64,000 nt of DNA from Orbilia blumenaviensis (GCA_036872755.1 JAVHNS010000004.1:248001-312000), one strand, 5' to 3'. Shown: positions 1-14,031, counted from the stretch's first letter. Notes: a model not told the origin generated them from the sequence alone. Numbers and translations: made by a program.

Positions 1-868
1 AAAAAAAAAAAAAAAAAAAAGAATAAAAAAAGAAGGCGTCTTTTTTCGTGATCCCGCCGAGCAAAAAAAAACACTAAAAAAGAGCCGAAGCTAACGTTAC
101 TAAGCCAGGGTCGGATTGGTTTGGAATTCAAGGGTCCCGATTTCTCTGATGTTTATATTCGATCTCGATCTGGGTTTGTGCGTATGTGTATGCGTGCGGC
201 TTATACGCCACCCCGGCCGGTCTTGTCGCCTCTCAACAAAAACGACGACACAGGACCAAATCGCCATCTCGGGCCCGAAAGTCCCCCCTCGCTGCGGTAC
301 TGGCCGGGGTGTAATCCATCCATCCACTATATGATATTCATCATTCGGGTCATAAACGAAAAAAGGACATTCGGACGAATAATCTCTCCACCAAAAAATA
401 TACCCCAAACGGAATAATAATACAAAACAAAGAGAGAAGAATTTGTAATAATGATAGTAATGATAATGCGTTTTGTCCATGTCAAATTCACTCTATTCTC
501 GCTGTGCACTGCAAATGCCCTTGTAACTACCTTAACCAGCTTGCCGAAAATACACAAAACATCCGGTCCCCGATGATATATGATAGGATGCCTGTATACG
601 TAAAACGTAAGTTTTTCAATGTTATGCGCGCATCAGCAGCATGCGCAATATGTATGTATGTGTGTATGTATGCATGTGAGTCGTGTATGTACATCGCCAT
701 GATCGGGACACAAAAAAAAAAAACGGTTTTCCAAGAAAATACGTAAAATATCTTCCATAAGAAAACCCCCCCGCTCAGGGTAAAAGAAACACCCCTTCGG
801 ATCCTAGTATCAATCGCGAAGTGTCCTAAAGAAGCGATGATAGCACCAAAACCTAACAGTCGGCCATA
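1..868. other. Left-edge spacer, no gene seen
   Basis: This is the 3' flank of NCA2. It begins with a 20-base A run at the window edge and holds a TGTATG-rich patch around 650-690. The short open frames here show no family signature or bounded exon structure, so I call no gene. Confidence 0.6.
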
Positions 869-3233
869 TCAATTCATCCACTTCGCATAAGCCCTGTTGA
901 TAGAGAAAAAAAACGTCAGTCACATACGTAAACCAAAACCGACGATACGAAATACCCATCGAACGATGGCAAAAAAAAAAAAAAACGACAACATGGGGTA
1001 GGTGTGAAACATACCATCTGACTCTTTCCACAACCCCCCTCTGAGCCCTAACCCCATTCCTAATACTGCCCATCTCCTCCAAATCCTCCAAGAACTCCTT
1101 CATAACCACCCCACGGGGTAAGACATACCCGGCAAGCTCCCGGAGCACATGGATCTCACAGAGCAGCAAGCCATGTTCCTTAAACGATAATATACTGCTC
1201 CTTTCCCCGCGAACATCCGCGCCCCGTCCTGCCTTAGTTGCACGGTACGCTGCACTGGTGGATAGTATCCTGTCGATATGGCGTAATATACGCACCATCC
1301 GCCCCTTCGCCTCTCCCTTCTTGATCCCGTTCCGGCCGCCCCAGGCGTTTCGTATCCAGCGGGTAGTGCCGACTACTATCAACACCCCCGGCGTAAGACC
1401 CAGCATGCCGAATAAAAGCTGCTGAGACTTAAGCATGTTATCGATCCCGCTGACCGCAACCTCAACATCGACCTTCGTCTTCTGGATCTGAATCAGTAGC
1501 GAACGGAGTAATTCGCCCGTGACCGCGCCTCGAATAGGCTTCTTCATGTCTTGCTCGTAAACTCGTAGAACAGGTGTTAGATCGCCTTGCTTAACATTCT
1601 CCCTGATCAATTCTATCTCTGCCGGCGTAAGCGGTGCAGACGCATTCCCCAGCGCAGCGGAAGGGTTATCAATCGCGAATTCCACAACCATGCGTTCCAG
1701 ACTCTCACGGTCTGAGATGAGTGATTCGCGGCTCATCAGTGCCACTTCCTGGTCTTCGCCCGTGCGTATCGTGCTGATTATGCGCTTTACGGGATCGACG
1801 ACCCAGTTATCCCAGAATTCGTAGGCGGTCTCACCGGCTTCCCGGATCCACATGTGAATCGCTTCCTGTCTGTTCACAAGAAGACGTAAAACAGTGCCAG
1901 ACGATAGAAACAGAGCTGTAATAGGAATCCAATATCTTACAATCCAGCTGGGTCTACCATTCTCCCTCAAAATCTCCCTCGACAGAACCTCCTGTCTGGG
2001 AAGATGTCCCCTCAACATCTCCTGCAGACGACTTGAAAGTACCGCAACGTCTTCAAACTCCGCGGTGTTATTACCACTCGACCATCCCATGAACACCAAA
2101 TCTTCGAACTGTTCAACCCCACCGACTTGATGAATATCGCAAACATTTCTGACAACGTTATCCATCAACACGATGCTTCGCTCTACAACACCCTTCCAAT
2201 CTTCCTTATCGATATCAACATCACCATCATCCTGGCCAAACATCAATCCTTCATTCATCAGTACTCCCAAGGCGGAGGCCTGCAGAGAACGTAGCTTTGA
2301 TATATTCCCGTGCTTCTGGTGGATAGAATGCGTGATCAGTGCGAACGGTGATACCAGCCTTGCATTGAAACCTGATAGATTCCGCTCACGCCAGGAGGTA
2401 CGTATAAGTCCGTAGAACCTCTGAGCGGTTTCAGACAGGCTAGCTGCAGCCGCGGCAGCCGCTTCCGGCTGTAACAGCGTATCGCCATCACCTCGCTCGA
2501 AGCGTGCGCGGGCATCGTGATAAACCTCTTTAGCAAAATCGTACAGACGCCATGGCGAGGTCTGGAGAGAGTAGAGAAGGGTGTAGCGGTATGAAGACAG
2601 AACCTCGTCCCAATAATAGATATCATCGCTTAAAGGGAGAGTGGCGTCAACGAGGGAGCGTAGGATGACGCCATAAGTCTGTATCGCGGCTTTGGAGACG
2701 ATCAGCCATGCCAGCTCGTGCTCGAGGAATGCCTCGACGTTTTCGTCGGTGATAGCGACATTTAGATTGTTGTTATTATCAGATGCGGTAGCAGCGGATA
2801 TGTCGGCGGATGAGAGCAGGGATATGATCTGTTGCGGGGTTAGGAGGGTGGAAGAGGTGGAGGAAAGCGATTTGATGATTCCCCGGAGCTTGACGATGCG
2901 CGGGGACGGAGTGACGGCGAGGGAGATTTCTCTGGTTGCAGTGACGGCGGTCGGGTCGGAGTCGGATGCTGCGGAGGGAGCTAGGGTGGATACGTGCTCA
3001 AGATGCAGCCTGTCGAGCTGCAGGTCAATTGCGCGGACTTGGCTGTTTCACAGGGCACACACACACACACACACACGGTGAAAGGTTAGTTTGAGTGATG
3101 ATGGGTAATAATGATGACGATGGTGATGAAGCTGCTGAAGCCGAGTGACGAGGGATAAGGATGAGAAGGAGGAGGAGACAGATCGAGGAGGAGGAGGATA
3201 TGGATGGATAGCTTACTCCGCGACGAAGCTCAT
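869..3233 (-). CDS. NCA2: Nuclear control of ATPase protein 2 (NCA2)
   Basis: Three exons: 3233-3217, 3042-1015 and 893-869, giving 689 residues. The first exon is only 17 nt (MSFVA plus two bases) before a GTAAGC donor. The last exon is 25 nt after a CAACAG acceptor and restores the conserved family ending RWAY..W. Without that splice the frame runs into poly-Phe sequence. Two hydrophobic segments are visible, near residues 372-393 (WIPITALFLSSG) and 550-572 (GMLGLTPGVLIVVG), matching the two-segment Nca2 membrane topology. In yeast, Nca2 is a mitochondrial membrane protein that works with Nca3 to control expression of the mitochondrial ATP6/ATP8 transcripts; that role is family knowledge, not read from this sequence. 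A (CA)n microsatellite sits in intron 1. Length is normal and no inactivating change is seen. Confidence 0.93.
3055..3077. repeat. (CA)n microsatellite in NCA2 intron 1
   Basis: About eleven CA units lie just upstream (on the minus strand) of the NCA2 exon 2 acceptor. On the transcript the tract reads GU-rich. Confidence 0.9.
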
Positions 3234-5168
3234 TTGGGATAGAGAGAGGGGGGTAAGTAGGTGGAGAAGGATGGATTGATTGGGATGTCGTCGGGAATCA
3301 AACGTGGTGGTGGTTGCAAGATCGATAAGAATAAATTAAATTACGTCTCAGAATGTTTTTTAGCGGGCACATATTCGAATCGATATTCGACACTCGATTC
3401 GAATCCCATTTCAAGCTCTGCTATAGAAGGAAGTGGGGCAGAAATCAAACTTCAATGCAAACATCAAAACCCGGACCACAAACGCAAGGTCCATACCGGT
3501 TCAATATCCAATCGGATCGCTTCGATACCTGTCATCGTTCGTTTAAATGCTGACCTGACCGTCAGCCCTTCGTTCGCCCTTTCGTTCTGTATCGGGCCCG
3601 CGCGCTATTCTTTTCCATTTTCATTTAGTATAAATATATCGGGTATATATAATATAATATATAAGCTTCAAACTTCAAACGTTCTGGCTACCGGAGCCTT
3701 TTTTCTAGACAGATGCAATTATGTCAGTATCCTATAGCATAGTACCTTGTATAGATACGTAAATGTAGTATATAACTCAGCTGTTTCTTGCCAAATTCTG
3801 CGGCTCAAACGACCACAAAAAAAACAACGCCACCGCAGGATCACATCGTATTCATTCATTCAATCAAATCAATCAAATCAATCAAAATGTGCATAGCTTA
3901 GCTTCAGCTTCCCAAGCTTGTCACAGACGCCAAGCAACCAGAAAACAAAAAAAAAAAAGGCGCTGACGTCGGCGTATTCAGGGCTCCGGGTCCGGTTCGC
4001 GGACAGCTTCGGCCGTGGCCAAATTGCACTTCAACTGCCGCGGGTGCATGTTCGCCCCGCTAACCATATCGGGCCATCAGAAGTCTCCACCGCCTCCCCC
4101 CCCTGCCCTACCTAAACTCCTTTGCTATCTCCGCCATGGCCATTTTTCCCTTTTTTCCCCCAAACTCTGACTAAGACCTTAGTCAAAAGGCCCTGCTGTT
4201 GCGTATTTCCAGTTCCGACTGCGAGACAAAGAAGGAAGGGCTGGCGAAAGGGCTGCCAGGGAGGCTGAATAAGCCAGTCGGCTAGAACACCCCATACAAC
4301 CAAGTCACGAAATACCGCCCAATGCCCCTCCCCCAATCCCACGGAAATTCCCTTTCCCGAGGAGGTGGAGGACGGGGCTTCTTGAAAGTCACTTCTTCAC
4401 GTTAGAATATGAGTGAGTATGCTAGATGGGTTAAAAATAAAAAACCGTAAAAATAGTGGTAGGTAGTAAAAAGTAGTGAAATTCTTTGATAGAAAACAGA
4501 AACAAAACAAAAAAGTACACCTCGGAAAACTCCCTGGAAGAAAATAAATTCTATGCTGTACACAGGTCACACATAATTCCCGTCGCAGCAGGACGTTGTT
4601 TCTGCTCTGTGCATCTTCATGTCAAAAGTAATATGGACAGAAAGTATAGTTGAAGAGGATTTTCAAACACGCACAACGGAGAGGGAGGGAGGGACAGAGA
4701 GTGAGAGAGAGAGAGTTAGAGAGACCGAGAAAACAAGTGAATAACGATCGTTAGAATCAAAAATGAGTAAAAAATAATAATAGAAGACAGCCTCCCTTAA
4801 TAAAAACGATTTTTTGAAACCTGTGGGAAAGAATAACGACAGAAAAGAAAGCTGACAAAACACAAATACGGCGTGTGAACTATGGTATAATTTTAAGAGA
4901 AACACCGGTGTATGACAAATAATTTTGTATACAGCCAAACAGTAGTAAAACATGAATAAAAGAAGAAAAAAGAAGAATCCGCTAACTCCTGACGCTCAAT
5001 GCACCGAATTTAGATGTAGAAGTGGAATGTAAAAAAAAAAAGCGAACGTATCAAGACATCAAGAAGAAAGAAAAACAAGTAAGAAGTATCTCGCGAAGAG
5101 TGGCGTTCCAGTCGGGTATTGTGTGTAAAATTTTAAATGGTTCATTTTGATTTTTGCTTTCCTTTGCT
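3234..5168. other. Spacer between NCA2 and bZIP gene
   Basis: This holds the NCA2 upstream region and the bZIP 3' flank. It contains GAGG/GATG-rich sequence just upstream of NCA2, an AT-rich stretch near 3640-3670 and an ATCAA repeat near 3855-3885. I see no supported coding exon. Confidence 0.55.
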
Positions 5169-6297
5169 TTATTCGTCAACTCGTACTCTCTTGACTCCAG
5201 CTACGGGCTCGGTCAGAGTCTTATCGTGAAGTGCTGAGATTGGTGGCAATTCTGGCTTGAGCGACATCCTAGCCGATGCCGGTCGGCTGGAGATGTGTAG
5301 GTTCTCGATGTTAAGGCCGGCCGGTGGATCGGGAAGAGCCTCTCCCTCGCCGAGGTGGTCAAGCAACCGTCGCTGAAGGTGCATGATGTATTGTCGGAGG
5401 GCGGCATTTTCGGTCTCCAGGGCTCCATTTCGTTCCTCAACAGATTCGTAATCACGGACCTTCGATTCGAGGGACTTGATGTATTCTTCCTTTCGGGCAC
5501 GGAACGCTCTCTATTAAAAACCAAAAACGGTTAAAATGTTAGCGAGTCATGCGATGTGATTAAATAACCCCAAAGGGAAAACCGAACAAAAAGACAAAAA
5601 AAAAAAAAAAAAAAAAGGGAATTCAAGTCGGGAGTCGGAGTTTGTCATCGATATGGATGCGACGTACCTGAGCGTTACGGTTCTGAGCGGCTCTCTTGGA
5701 GGTGTTCAACTCCCTCTTGGCTCGCGAGTCAGCCTTACTGGAATCCTCGCCACCGCTTCCGGGGCTGAGGCTGGAGCTCGGTCGGATATCGTTCCTCTGA
5801 ATGACGGTTGGGGAGGAGCTTGGTGGTCGCTGAGAAGACATGGGAGTCGGCTGCTGCATGGGTTCCTCTCCCGAGATGGCAGAGAGCAGTTGCTTCCTCA
5901 ACATTTCGGTATCCTTGCCCAGATGGGGGTCAATTCCCCAGTCCCGCACAGGCTGGGCCGAAGCAGGTGGTTCGGACTCCATAGGTAGAGATTTTCTCGA
6001 GGGCTGTTCAGCCGATGAAGAGGGAGTCTGTAGTTGCTGCTGCTGTTGTTGTTGTTGCTGTTGTTGCTGCTGATGGTGGTGGTTGTGGTTGTGGTTGTGA
6101 TGGTGGTGATGGGAAGAGTGTTGTTGTTGGTCCTGAAAGCGTGTAAAGCTCGGAATGTTAGTCGCGGAACTAACACGAGGAGCCTCCTCGACAGGAAGAA
6201 GAAGAAGTTTGAGAAAATTATGAGGTACCTGAGTAGAGGTAAGAGTAGGGGCAGGGAGGGTTCGGTGTCCGTTCGCCATCGATACGACTTCCGTCAT
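5169..6297 (-). CDS. KapC-like AP-1-type bZIP transcription factor
   Basis: Proposed exons are 6297-6229, 6132-5668 and 5510-5169, giving 291 residues. Residues about 160-190 form the basic region. The splice at 5668/5510 joins QNRNAQ to RAFRARK and creates the NxxAQxxFR signature of the fungal Yap/Pap1/KapC class. A leucine zipper follows to about residue 225, ending ALRQYIMHLQRRLL, which resembles KapC. The middle is low complexity: a His/Asn tract, then about 13 Gln, then Ser/Pro-rich sequence. The start at MTEVV was chosen because the longer open frame upstream is only KE/RE repeat from a CT-rich leader. Intron 1 is 96 nt, in frame and stop-free, so retention would add 32 residues; it contains an ACTAAC branch site, which favours splicing. 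Expected nuclear DNA-binding regulator; its targets cannot be inferred. Confidence 0.88.
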
Positions 6298-6825
6298 TGT
6301 GTGTGTGTGATTGAGTATGTATATAATAGATATATATATAACTCTTTCTCTCTTTCTTTCTTTCTCTCTTTCCTTTGGCTTTGTTTTTCTCTCTCTTTCT
6401 TTTGTTTTTATTTCAGATGGGTAGTGCAATTAATTGCAATGGACAGTGATGGTGGTGATGGTGGTGATGGTGGTGGTGGTGGTGGTGATGGTGGTGCTAT
6501 AACGGAGCCAGTGTGGTGTTTTTATAGAACCGATCGATTAAAAAAAGAGATCGAAAGGATGATTTGAAAAAAAAGAAAAGAAGAAAGAAGAAAGATAGGA
6601 CAAGAGACAGGAATAGGAATAGGAATAAGAATGGATGGATTGGAATAGCTATTTGGCAAGGGACGCGAAAGCCGCTTAGCAAAAATTATATAATCCGGAG
6701 GGGTGTATTTGAGATAGACGGGAGCCTGGAAGCTTGGGCGGTTGGGTGGTGGTGGGCGGTGGTGTTGTTATGTGTGTATGTAAGTGCGGACGGATGTCGG
6801 GTTCGCCTGTTTTAAGCAGCAGCAC

Positions 6826-6850
6826 GACAGGACAGGACAGGACAGGACAG
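6826..6850. repeat. (GACAG)5 pentamer repeat
   Basis: Five consecutive GACAG units, followed by a diverged GGCAG, lie about 530 bp upstream of the bZIP start. Confidence 0.85.
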
Positions 6851-9800
6851 GGCAGGTGTTTATAAATATATATAAACTGTAACTGTATGTAAGAGAGAGA
6901 AGAGAGAATAGAATAGAATGCGAAGTGCGAGGGTTCTTTCTCTTCTTGGTCAAGCCAGACCAGGTCAGGTCAGGTTTAGAAAATTAAGGGCCGGGTAGGG
7001 CAGGGGTGCAGTGCGTATGTATATGTATGATGTATCTTCTTGTTATTCTTTTATTTATTCGAATTCTCGATGCCTGGTCAGGATTAAATTTAAATCCGAC
7101 TAAAGGATTCGAGAAAGAATGATGATGATGATGATGTTGGAGAATAACAACAGATAGAGAGAACTCGACTGCCTGTTACTTAGTATGGATATATTTGAGT
7201 ATGTAAGTAAGTATGTAATGCACCGCAGTCTGGCCGAGGTTGAATGATGGGCACGTTCTAGCCTCAGTACCTCTTGTTCTCCCTTCTCTCTATTATTATT
7301 ATAGTGTATATTATAATTATTTGAGAGAGACCGGGCGAGGGCTATTAAATATGTCAAACGTAAGATTGAACGGTCAGGTTAGGCAGGCAGGGCCAGTCTG
7401 GTTGCAGTAACAGCAGCAAGCAGCAAGCAGCAGACCAGAGCAAAGCAAGGCAAAGGGACGGGCAGGGCAGGGCAGGGCAGGCACAGCTAAGCAGGAAAGC
7501 TTCTTGGTCCGTGGATTGTGATGTGTAAGCTGGGCCCGGAGCTCGAATTGTTTAAGTAATCCGAAAGGGACCTAGTCGGATATATGTAATGGCGAGAGGC
7601 TTAGACCTTTTCTTTTTTTTTTCTTTTCTCTTCTCTTCCCTTTTGCTTTTTGTGTTCTTTTAGTTTTTTTGGTTTTGGGCTTGTCCGGCGGGCGGCAGGG
7701 AATTTCAAAAACCTGAGGAATGGAAAGAGCCGGCCGAAATGTCCTTTAGCAGGTCCTTTAAACACCGACCGCTGGAAATATTATTTTGGCTGGGCTGGTT
7801 GGCTGGCAATTGCAGAGCTAACTTCCTTAGCAGCTTTTTTTGGGGTTTCTGCTTAGTCTTGGATTATGTCTGTCTGGGACAATAATCCAACCGAGTTCTG
7901 TTTGTTATCCGCCCTGGTCAAGTCTGAGCAACGGATGGAGTCCGTGATTCTGCCTTTTCGTTATTATTCTCCGTGGTTGAGAAAGCTTCAGTCGAATCTG
8001 CGGAGAATAATAGTATCATGTGTAAGCTTGCCATCCGCGTATTCCGTTTAATCTTGAACGAATCTTTGCCCTAAACGTCAAAGAACCCGACAAGCAAAAA
8101 ACAAAAATGCACAAAGAAGAAAAAAGGAATTAGAATATTAGAAAGGCAGAGATAGGAAGAAAAGAGTAGGGAAAAAAGGGATATGCCGAAGCCAAAGCAA
8201 CCTCGAATCCTAATCCATCCAATTTCGATTCTCGGATCTGGGAAACGATGATGCTTGGATCGACCCACCCGCACGCTTTTCCTCCCCCCAGATTACTTTT
8301 CCGAGGAAGATTAACCTTCAGGTGTCGGATGGTGCAAGTGCCGATATGGAAAACGGAAGGTCTTGTACGGCCGGAGTATGTAATCAGGGCTAGCCGGTCA
8401 AAGGATATAATACCTGAAACCGTAATACAGATCGAGATGGACATACAGCAAGGGCAAAAAGAAGGTCTCTCGAAGAATTGCGAAAGGAAAGTCAATAAGT
8501 AATATAAGCAATATTGTATGTCAAATCAGGTCAGGATCGGTATTAACATTGTGATCTTGACGTGATGGCAATTGCCATGTCTCGTCTGTGAATGTAAATG
8601 CGACCACAGCTTAAAACTTGCAGCTGCTGTAAACTGCACAATATAATAGTCCGACTGGAAACTGAACTGGCCGAATGGACCAGCTAGACAGGATCGTGAG
8701 AGAGAAAAGGCCCGAGAGGATAGGGCTGATTGGTGCCTGGGTCGGCACAACGGGATGTATGCAGGTTCAGGACTGTTGCAGGGGGCTGGAAGGAAGTCTT
8801 AAGAAACGATGCCCTGATGAGTAAATATCAAGATACCGATTCCTTTCCCCTTCCAATCAATCAATTGCAGACAATCCGATTGTTCTTTTCAATTCACTAT
8901 AATTCAAAGCTGCAAGTGAGATTGGGAGGAGGAGGAGGGAGAAGATACGTGTGAACGAATGCAAGACTGATATGATGGTATCTGGAAACCGTTACACGAA
9001 GAGGAAAACCAGCGAAGCAGAAAACGTCAAAGCGGGTCCATATGCATACATACGCAAGTGGGTTGTTTTAAATTCGAATGAAGTTCGTTTTATACAATCT
9101 TCCTTTGGAAGTCCGATGCTTCAGTTCGCCGTTGAATATCAAAAAGAATAAGAAGAATCGAATGACAAAGGGTAACTCGAAGCAGGGGGTGTGGATCTTA
9201 AACTGGTGGTAATAAATAGCGAGTGGTGATGATGATATATTATATAGAAGTGTGCTTGTGTGTGTGTATGTGCGTAGAGTAGGTTTCTTGCTGAGTAATA
9301 GCCTTTTTTTCCCACTCTTCCTGAACTGAGATGGTGATGATGAACTACAACGGATGCTCCAACCTCCCTTGGGAAAGATGGTGCCGACCGACCGACCGAC
9401 CGACCGGAGAGATATTATATCTATACTCTCCCTTTCTTGGCCGTTCAATTTGCAGCTCTCTCTCTCTCTCTCTCTCTATCTATCTCTCTCTCTTTTTTTC
9501 CCTTTCCTATCAGAGAAAAATGGCTGGATGCACATCCAGAGTGTTCTGCCCAACCGCTGTCTGGTCCTGCTTACTTAAGATTTGACGGCTATTTGGCTGG
9601 GCACTCTGGTCTCGGAACTACGAAGGTTCCGAGAAGGAAAGCAGTTGAGAAAAGTAACGTAATGCCACATGCAACCTTTTTTCTTTTCCTCGAACTCCGG
9701 TGCTTCGCGATTACCTGAAACCCCGGCCCTGTGCATCCTAAAAGCCTCTACATGACATATGTATTTCTTTTCGGTCCGGGGTGGAAGGGGGGGGGGGTTA

Positions 9801-12800
9801 GGAGGTAGGGGGAAAAAAGAACAAGGGAAATAACGTATGTACGAGAGAGCAACCTTAACTAAGGACCGATGGGCACAATTTGAGACAAAGGGCAAAGGCA
9901 GGAACGAACGGCCAAATACTGAACCTACCTGTGCACCACACTACGGTACTGCTCGTCGCTGAGAATGTCCGCCGGAGAGCGTCGGTTGGCCCGCACTGTA
10001 TTGTATTGAATGCTGAGTAAAAGGAAGCACGCTGCTGACTGATCGAAGCCGACTCGATCCTGGTATCCACAAAAGTAACCTGTAACAAAGTATCTTTTTT
10101 TTTTAACGTTTACTCGCTGTCTGTCTTTCTTTTATGCACGTCGCTCAAGCGAAAAGGGCGTCGACGGGACTCGAGAACTGCCAGGATGTAATCTGAAGGT
10201 GGTTCGATGGTCAGCAAACCCGTCAGGAATTGAAACGCGGGTTTTAAATTTATAAAAAATTTTATATAGAAGAAATATATATATCGACGGTGTTCTTTCT
10301 TTTTCACGAACGGCTTTAAGAAAGAAAGAAAAGAAAAAAGGGTGCAAAGTAATCAAGAATGGATTCTCATAAAAGGCCCATCCGGGCTTATAAACGGTTT
10401 CCTCTCTTACAAGCCTGAGTGAAGGTATGAGCAATCCGATGACGCGAAGAACGCTGCACCAACTGCGAATAAACCATATGGATTTCGAATTCGGATAACG
10501 AAAAGAAAGGAGAAGAAGAAAAAAAAAAGTATGCTTTTGGCCACGGTTGATGAACCCTTACCTGGCAGGTAACAGAATGCTTAGGTATGCGTCTACCCGA
10601 CCAAGAAGCAATCTGCGATCTGATACTGCAGCAGTGCAGACGGGGAGGCAGGGCTGGCGGGCAGAGCAACTGTAGTGTTCTGTACTGTACTGTACGCTCC
10701 CTTGATTACTGATGACAACTTATACTTTTTTTATTATCTACCTCTTCTTTTATATATGTATATCTATCTATATATTTATTTTTGACTCGCCAGGCAGAGA
10801 GAAGCGAGGGCGACACGGATAGACACACGTAGATATCGATATATAACCGGTAACGTGACGATATAACAGATAATGTAATGGGGGTAGGCAGTAAGTAAGT
10901 AAGGAAGTAGTAATATAATGCTGATGCTGGGGCCTCTTCTACGGTTCGTAGTGGGCTGACGAATGGGCTGACGGCGTCGTTGAGCGCCTCGCGTGGGTTT
11001 GCCGGCCTGTTGACTCACAAACCTCGCAGAAACGGGAACAGGCCACGCTATAAATCATCAACATTCGATCTTTTGGACTTCAGGCATGCCTTTGCCTTCT
11101 AATTATTATTCACATTAGACAGCGTGGTATAGTATTAACCGCCTAGCCAGCTGGGGAAGGAAAAAAGGATTACACAATTGTCGGACTTAATTGATTTGAG
11201 CCCTTCTCCTCCTACATACATACATAGATCAGAGCTGAGCTCCAGTGGGCTTTTGGAGGAACCAAAAAGAAAATGAGGAATTCAGATGCTATGAAGCGAA
11301 CAAGCTAGTATACCTCCTAACTACTCGTACTTACCTAAACACCTACCTTACCCAGCTGGATCTGGATCCTCCATCCTGCCAATGAGGGAGAGCTACACCA
11401 AACCCGTGGTCTGCTCCTGGTTCCACCGCTTGTCATGCTTGCCAAACCGAGGATTCAATCCTACCATCAGTAGCGAACACCACAGCACGCAGCACTAGCT
11501 AGCTACCACAAGATCCCGAGACCGCCAGCCTGCTTTTTTTTATTCTTAATATTCTTAATATTCTTTTTTTATGTGTGCGTGATCCAATTCCCCCATGTTG
11601 TTGTTGTTTTTTTTCTCTGCTTTTCTTGTTGGGGCGCTTACATGCAAGACATCTCCACGTCGATAAATATAATTATGTATGTAGGTTTGGCCGAATGCTT
11701 CGAAGCGATGTGACATGTTTCTCCTTTTTCTCTTTTAAACGATTACATGATACTACTTTAAAAATGTGTATCTCTCTCGCCACGCTTGGGCGTCCTAATT
11801 AATTGTCCAAGCCCTTTTTGATTTCTTTTCTTTTCTTCTTCAAGCTTCTACGAATCGAATGGCTGGATATACGAGGCTGCTGCGAGATAGATAGTATCGA
11901 TTAGAAGCTCAATCCACGATCTCGATTGCCATATGCGCCCAACTATGTACCTGCTGGTGGTTCTATTATTTGATGACTTATCCAAAACCCGCGGGACCGG
12001 CTGCACGCATCTCGTCCGAAGACTTAGCTTAGCTGGCCGGGGGGTGGCTGTAATCTATGTAATATATGTATAAGTAACTAGGAGTGATGAAGAAAAAAGG
12101 TCCGTTGAAAAAGACCGCGCGCTGCTCTAAAAAATACCGACTCGACTCATGATCACTCGGGTCAGGGTACATACAGATGCAAGTACCTACATACATTACA
12201 TACATTACATGCTATAGCTTCTCAGCCGTGAACCTATGAGAAGGGGGGTGGGAGGGACCTGGAGAGGGAGGAGGGGGGGCATGGGGAAGCTGCATGAAAT
12301 CCAATCCTCGGACAATGAGCACCACCAGCGATGGACATGAACAGGATAAAAGCCGTTGAACTTAAAAAAGAAAGAAAAGAAAAGAAAAGAAACTCCATGG
12401 GCAAAGTCTCATTCATTGCACCGTGCCCCATCATCATTCTTTGCCCATGAACCAGCCAGAAACCAGTTTTTAGGACCCACCATTTTTAGCCTTACGTAAC
12501 AAAGCTTTAAAGCCTTCTTGGTCCTCAGAAAAAGCAATTCGATGGGATGTAGCATGTGTTTCTGATTCTTTTCGGTCGAGAGAAAATTCAGCCGACCATC
12601 TCTTTCGCCCTTCGCCTCTCTCTGTAACCCCCCATGACTGGTTATTCAGCTGTTACCTCAGCCATTTTAAACATCATTCTCGGGGGGTCAAGCTTCCCTT
12701 GGCGTACACGAGCAAGGGGATGATAAGGATGGATAAAATGTTAATTACATACACGTACGTTGTAATGTTAAACTCTTAGGACCCGGACGGGGTCCAACTT

Positions 12801-12842
12801 CTGCTGCATGCATGCTGCGACCACTGCGAAATAAAACTCGAC

Positions 12843-12868
12843 AATCAATCAATCAATCAATCAATCAA
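12843..12868. repeat. (AATC)n tetramer repeat
   Basis: About six perfect AATC units in the gene-free stretch. Confidence 0.85.
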
Positions 12869-13319
12869 ATCTCCAAGCGCCGGTTTCGAAAAAAACGTCA
12901 GCAAAAAAAAAATTGTGGATTCCTTCGCATGGAAAGCTCCGTCACGTATGGCGTACATCCGGGATATCCAGATGTCTGAAAAAGGCAGCCTGAAACTTCC
13001 GAAGGATTTACTTTATTCTATTCTATTTTTATTTTTTGTTTTTCTAACGAAAGTATGTAACAAGTATCTAATATCGCGATGAGGTGAAGCCCTGGGTTAG
13101 GACTCCAGAGAGGGATACATTCGGCGAATGCTACCATACATACCTAATCAACTTGAGACCTGGTTAGAAGGCTGGCTGGCTATATTGCATCGTCCGATAT
13201 ACCATTACCATTACCATTGTGCCGATGTACATACATACTGTGTACAAAACACACCCTCATGACTATATTATCATAATCGTAATCATAATCACGGTCATCA
13301 TCGGGTCGTTCGCTGAGCC

Positions 13320-13321
<2 letters not shown>

Positions 13322-13359
<38 letters not shown>
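13322..13359. repeat. Poly-A run of 38
   Basis: An uninterrupted A homopolymer in non-coding sequence. No target-site duplication or retroelement body is visible next to it, so it looks like an expanded mononucleotide tract rather than the tail of an insertion. Confidence 0.85.
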
Positions 13360-13361
<2 letters not shown>

Positions 13362-14016
13362 AAGCTGCCCAAAAGAGTTGCTGCAATGCAAAGGAAGTTC
13401 CCGAAAGTGCCTATAGACCCAATCAGATACGTGTTAGTGTGCAGACAAAATCCGATCCGATGTCATAAAAACCAAAACCAAAAAAATAAATTAACTAAAT
13501 CATCGCATTCGAGATAAAAGAAAATGCGAATATGCATATATGCACAATCTTTGCAAGGGATTTTCATTATTGTCAGCCAGCCTCGCTTGGGAATGTAAAC
13601 GTAATCATGGAGCAGCAACATACATCGCATGCGCATGTACTTCGTACTTCGTTCATCGGACTTTGTACTCACCGTGGGAAGGTGCGTGGGTCCCTTTCTT
13701 TTCTTCTTGTTCGTTTAGGGTTTCTGTGCGCGTGGCTTTTGTGCATGCTGTGCCGAAACTCCGTGCTATCAATTGATTCATTGCGTTGCCGTGGCTGACA
13801 TAGCATAGCTCAGCTCAGTAGGAGGCTTGGGCTTTTTTGTTCTGCGCGTTGTTGCTCCCAGTATATACCTACCTAGGCCATCCTAGAGGTATACCCGGTA
13901 AGCATAGCTCCGGGAAGAGGGTGGCCAATCAGCTTCCCCGCAATTCGCGACAAGATAATCTTAGATAAGATCTCAAGATCCAGATTAGATAAATTTACCC
14001 AATTGGTTGATTGCCA

Positions 14017-14031
14017 GATCACCCGGTGATC
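14017..14031. promoter_or_regulatory. 15-bp dyad upstream of metallothionein-like gene
   Basis: A perfect GATCACC-C-GGTGATC dyad lies about 300 bp before the start codon. It overlaps a second 10-bp palindrome, GGTGATCACC (14025-14034). The symmetry suggests a dimeric regulator site, but the regulator is unknown. Confidence 0.4.

Noticed and set aside
650..690. TGTATG-rich patch as a telomere-like or protein-binding array
   Set aside because: Irregular spacing and too few units; ordinary simple sequence.
8130..8495. 121-codon minus-strand frame in the 8-kb gene-free stretch
   Set aside because: Composition looks random, it overlaps other frames and no family features are visible.
9385..9405. 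GACC run (CGACCGACCGACC) as a CRISPR-like or iteron array
   Set aside because: A four-base microsatellite without spacers, in a eukaryotic nuclear sequence.
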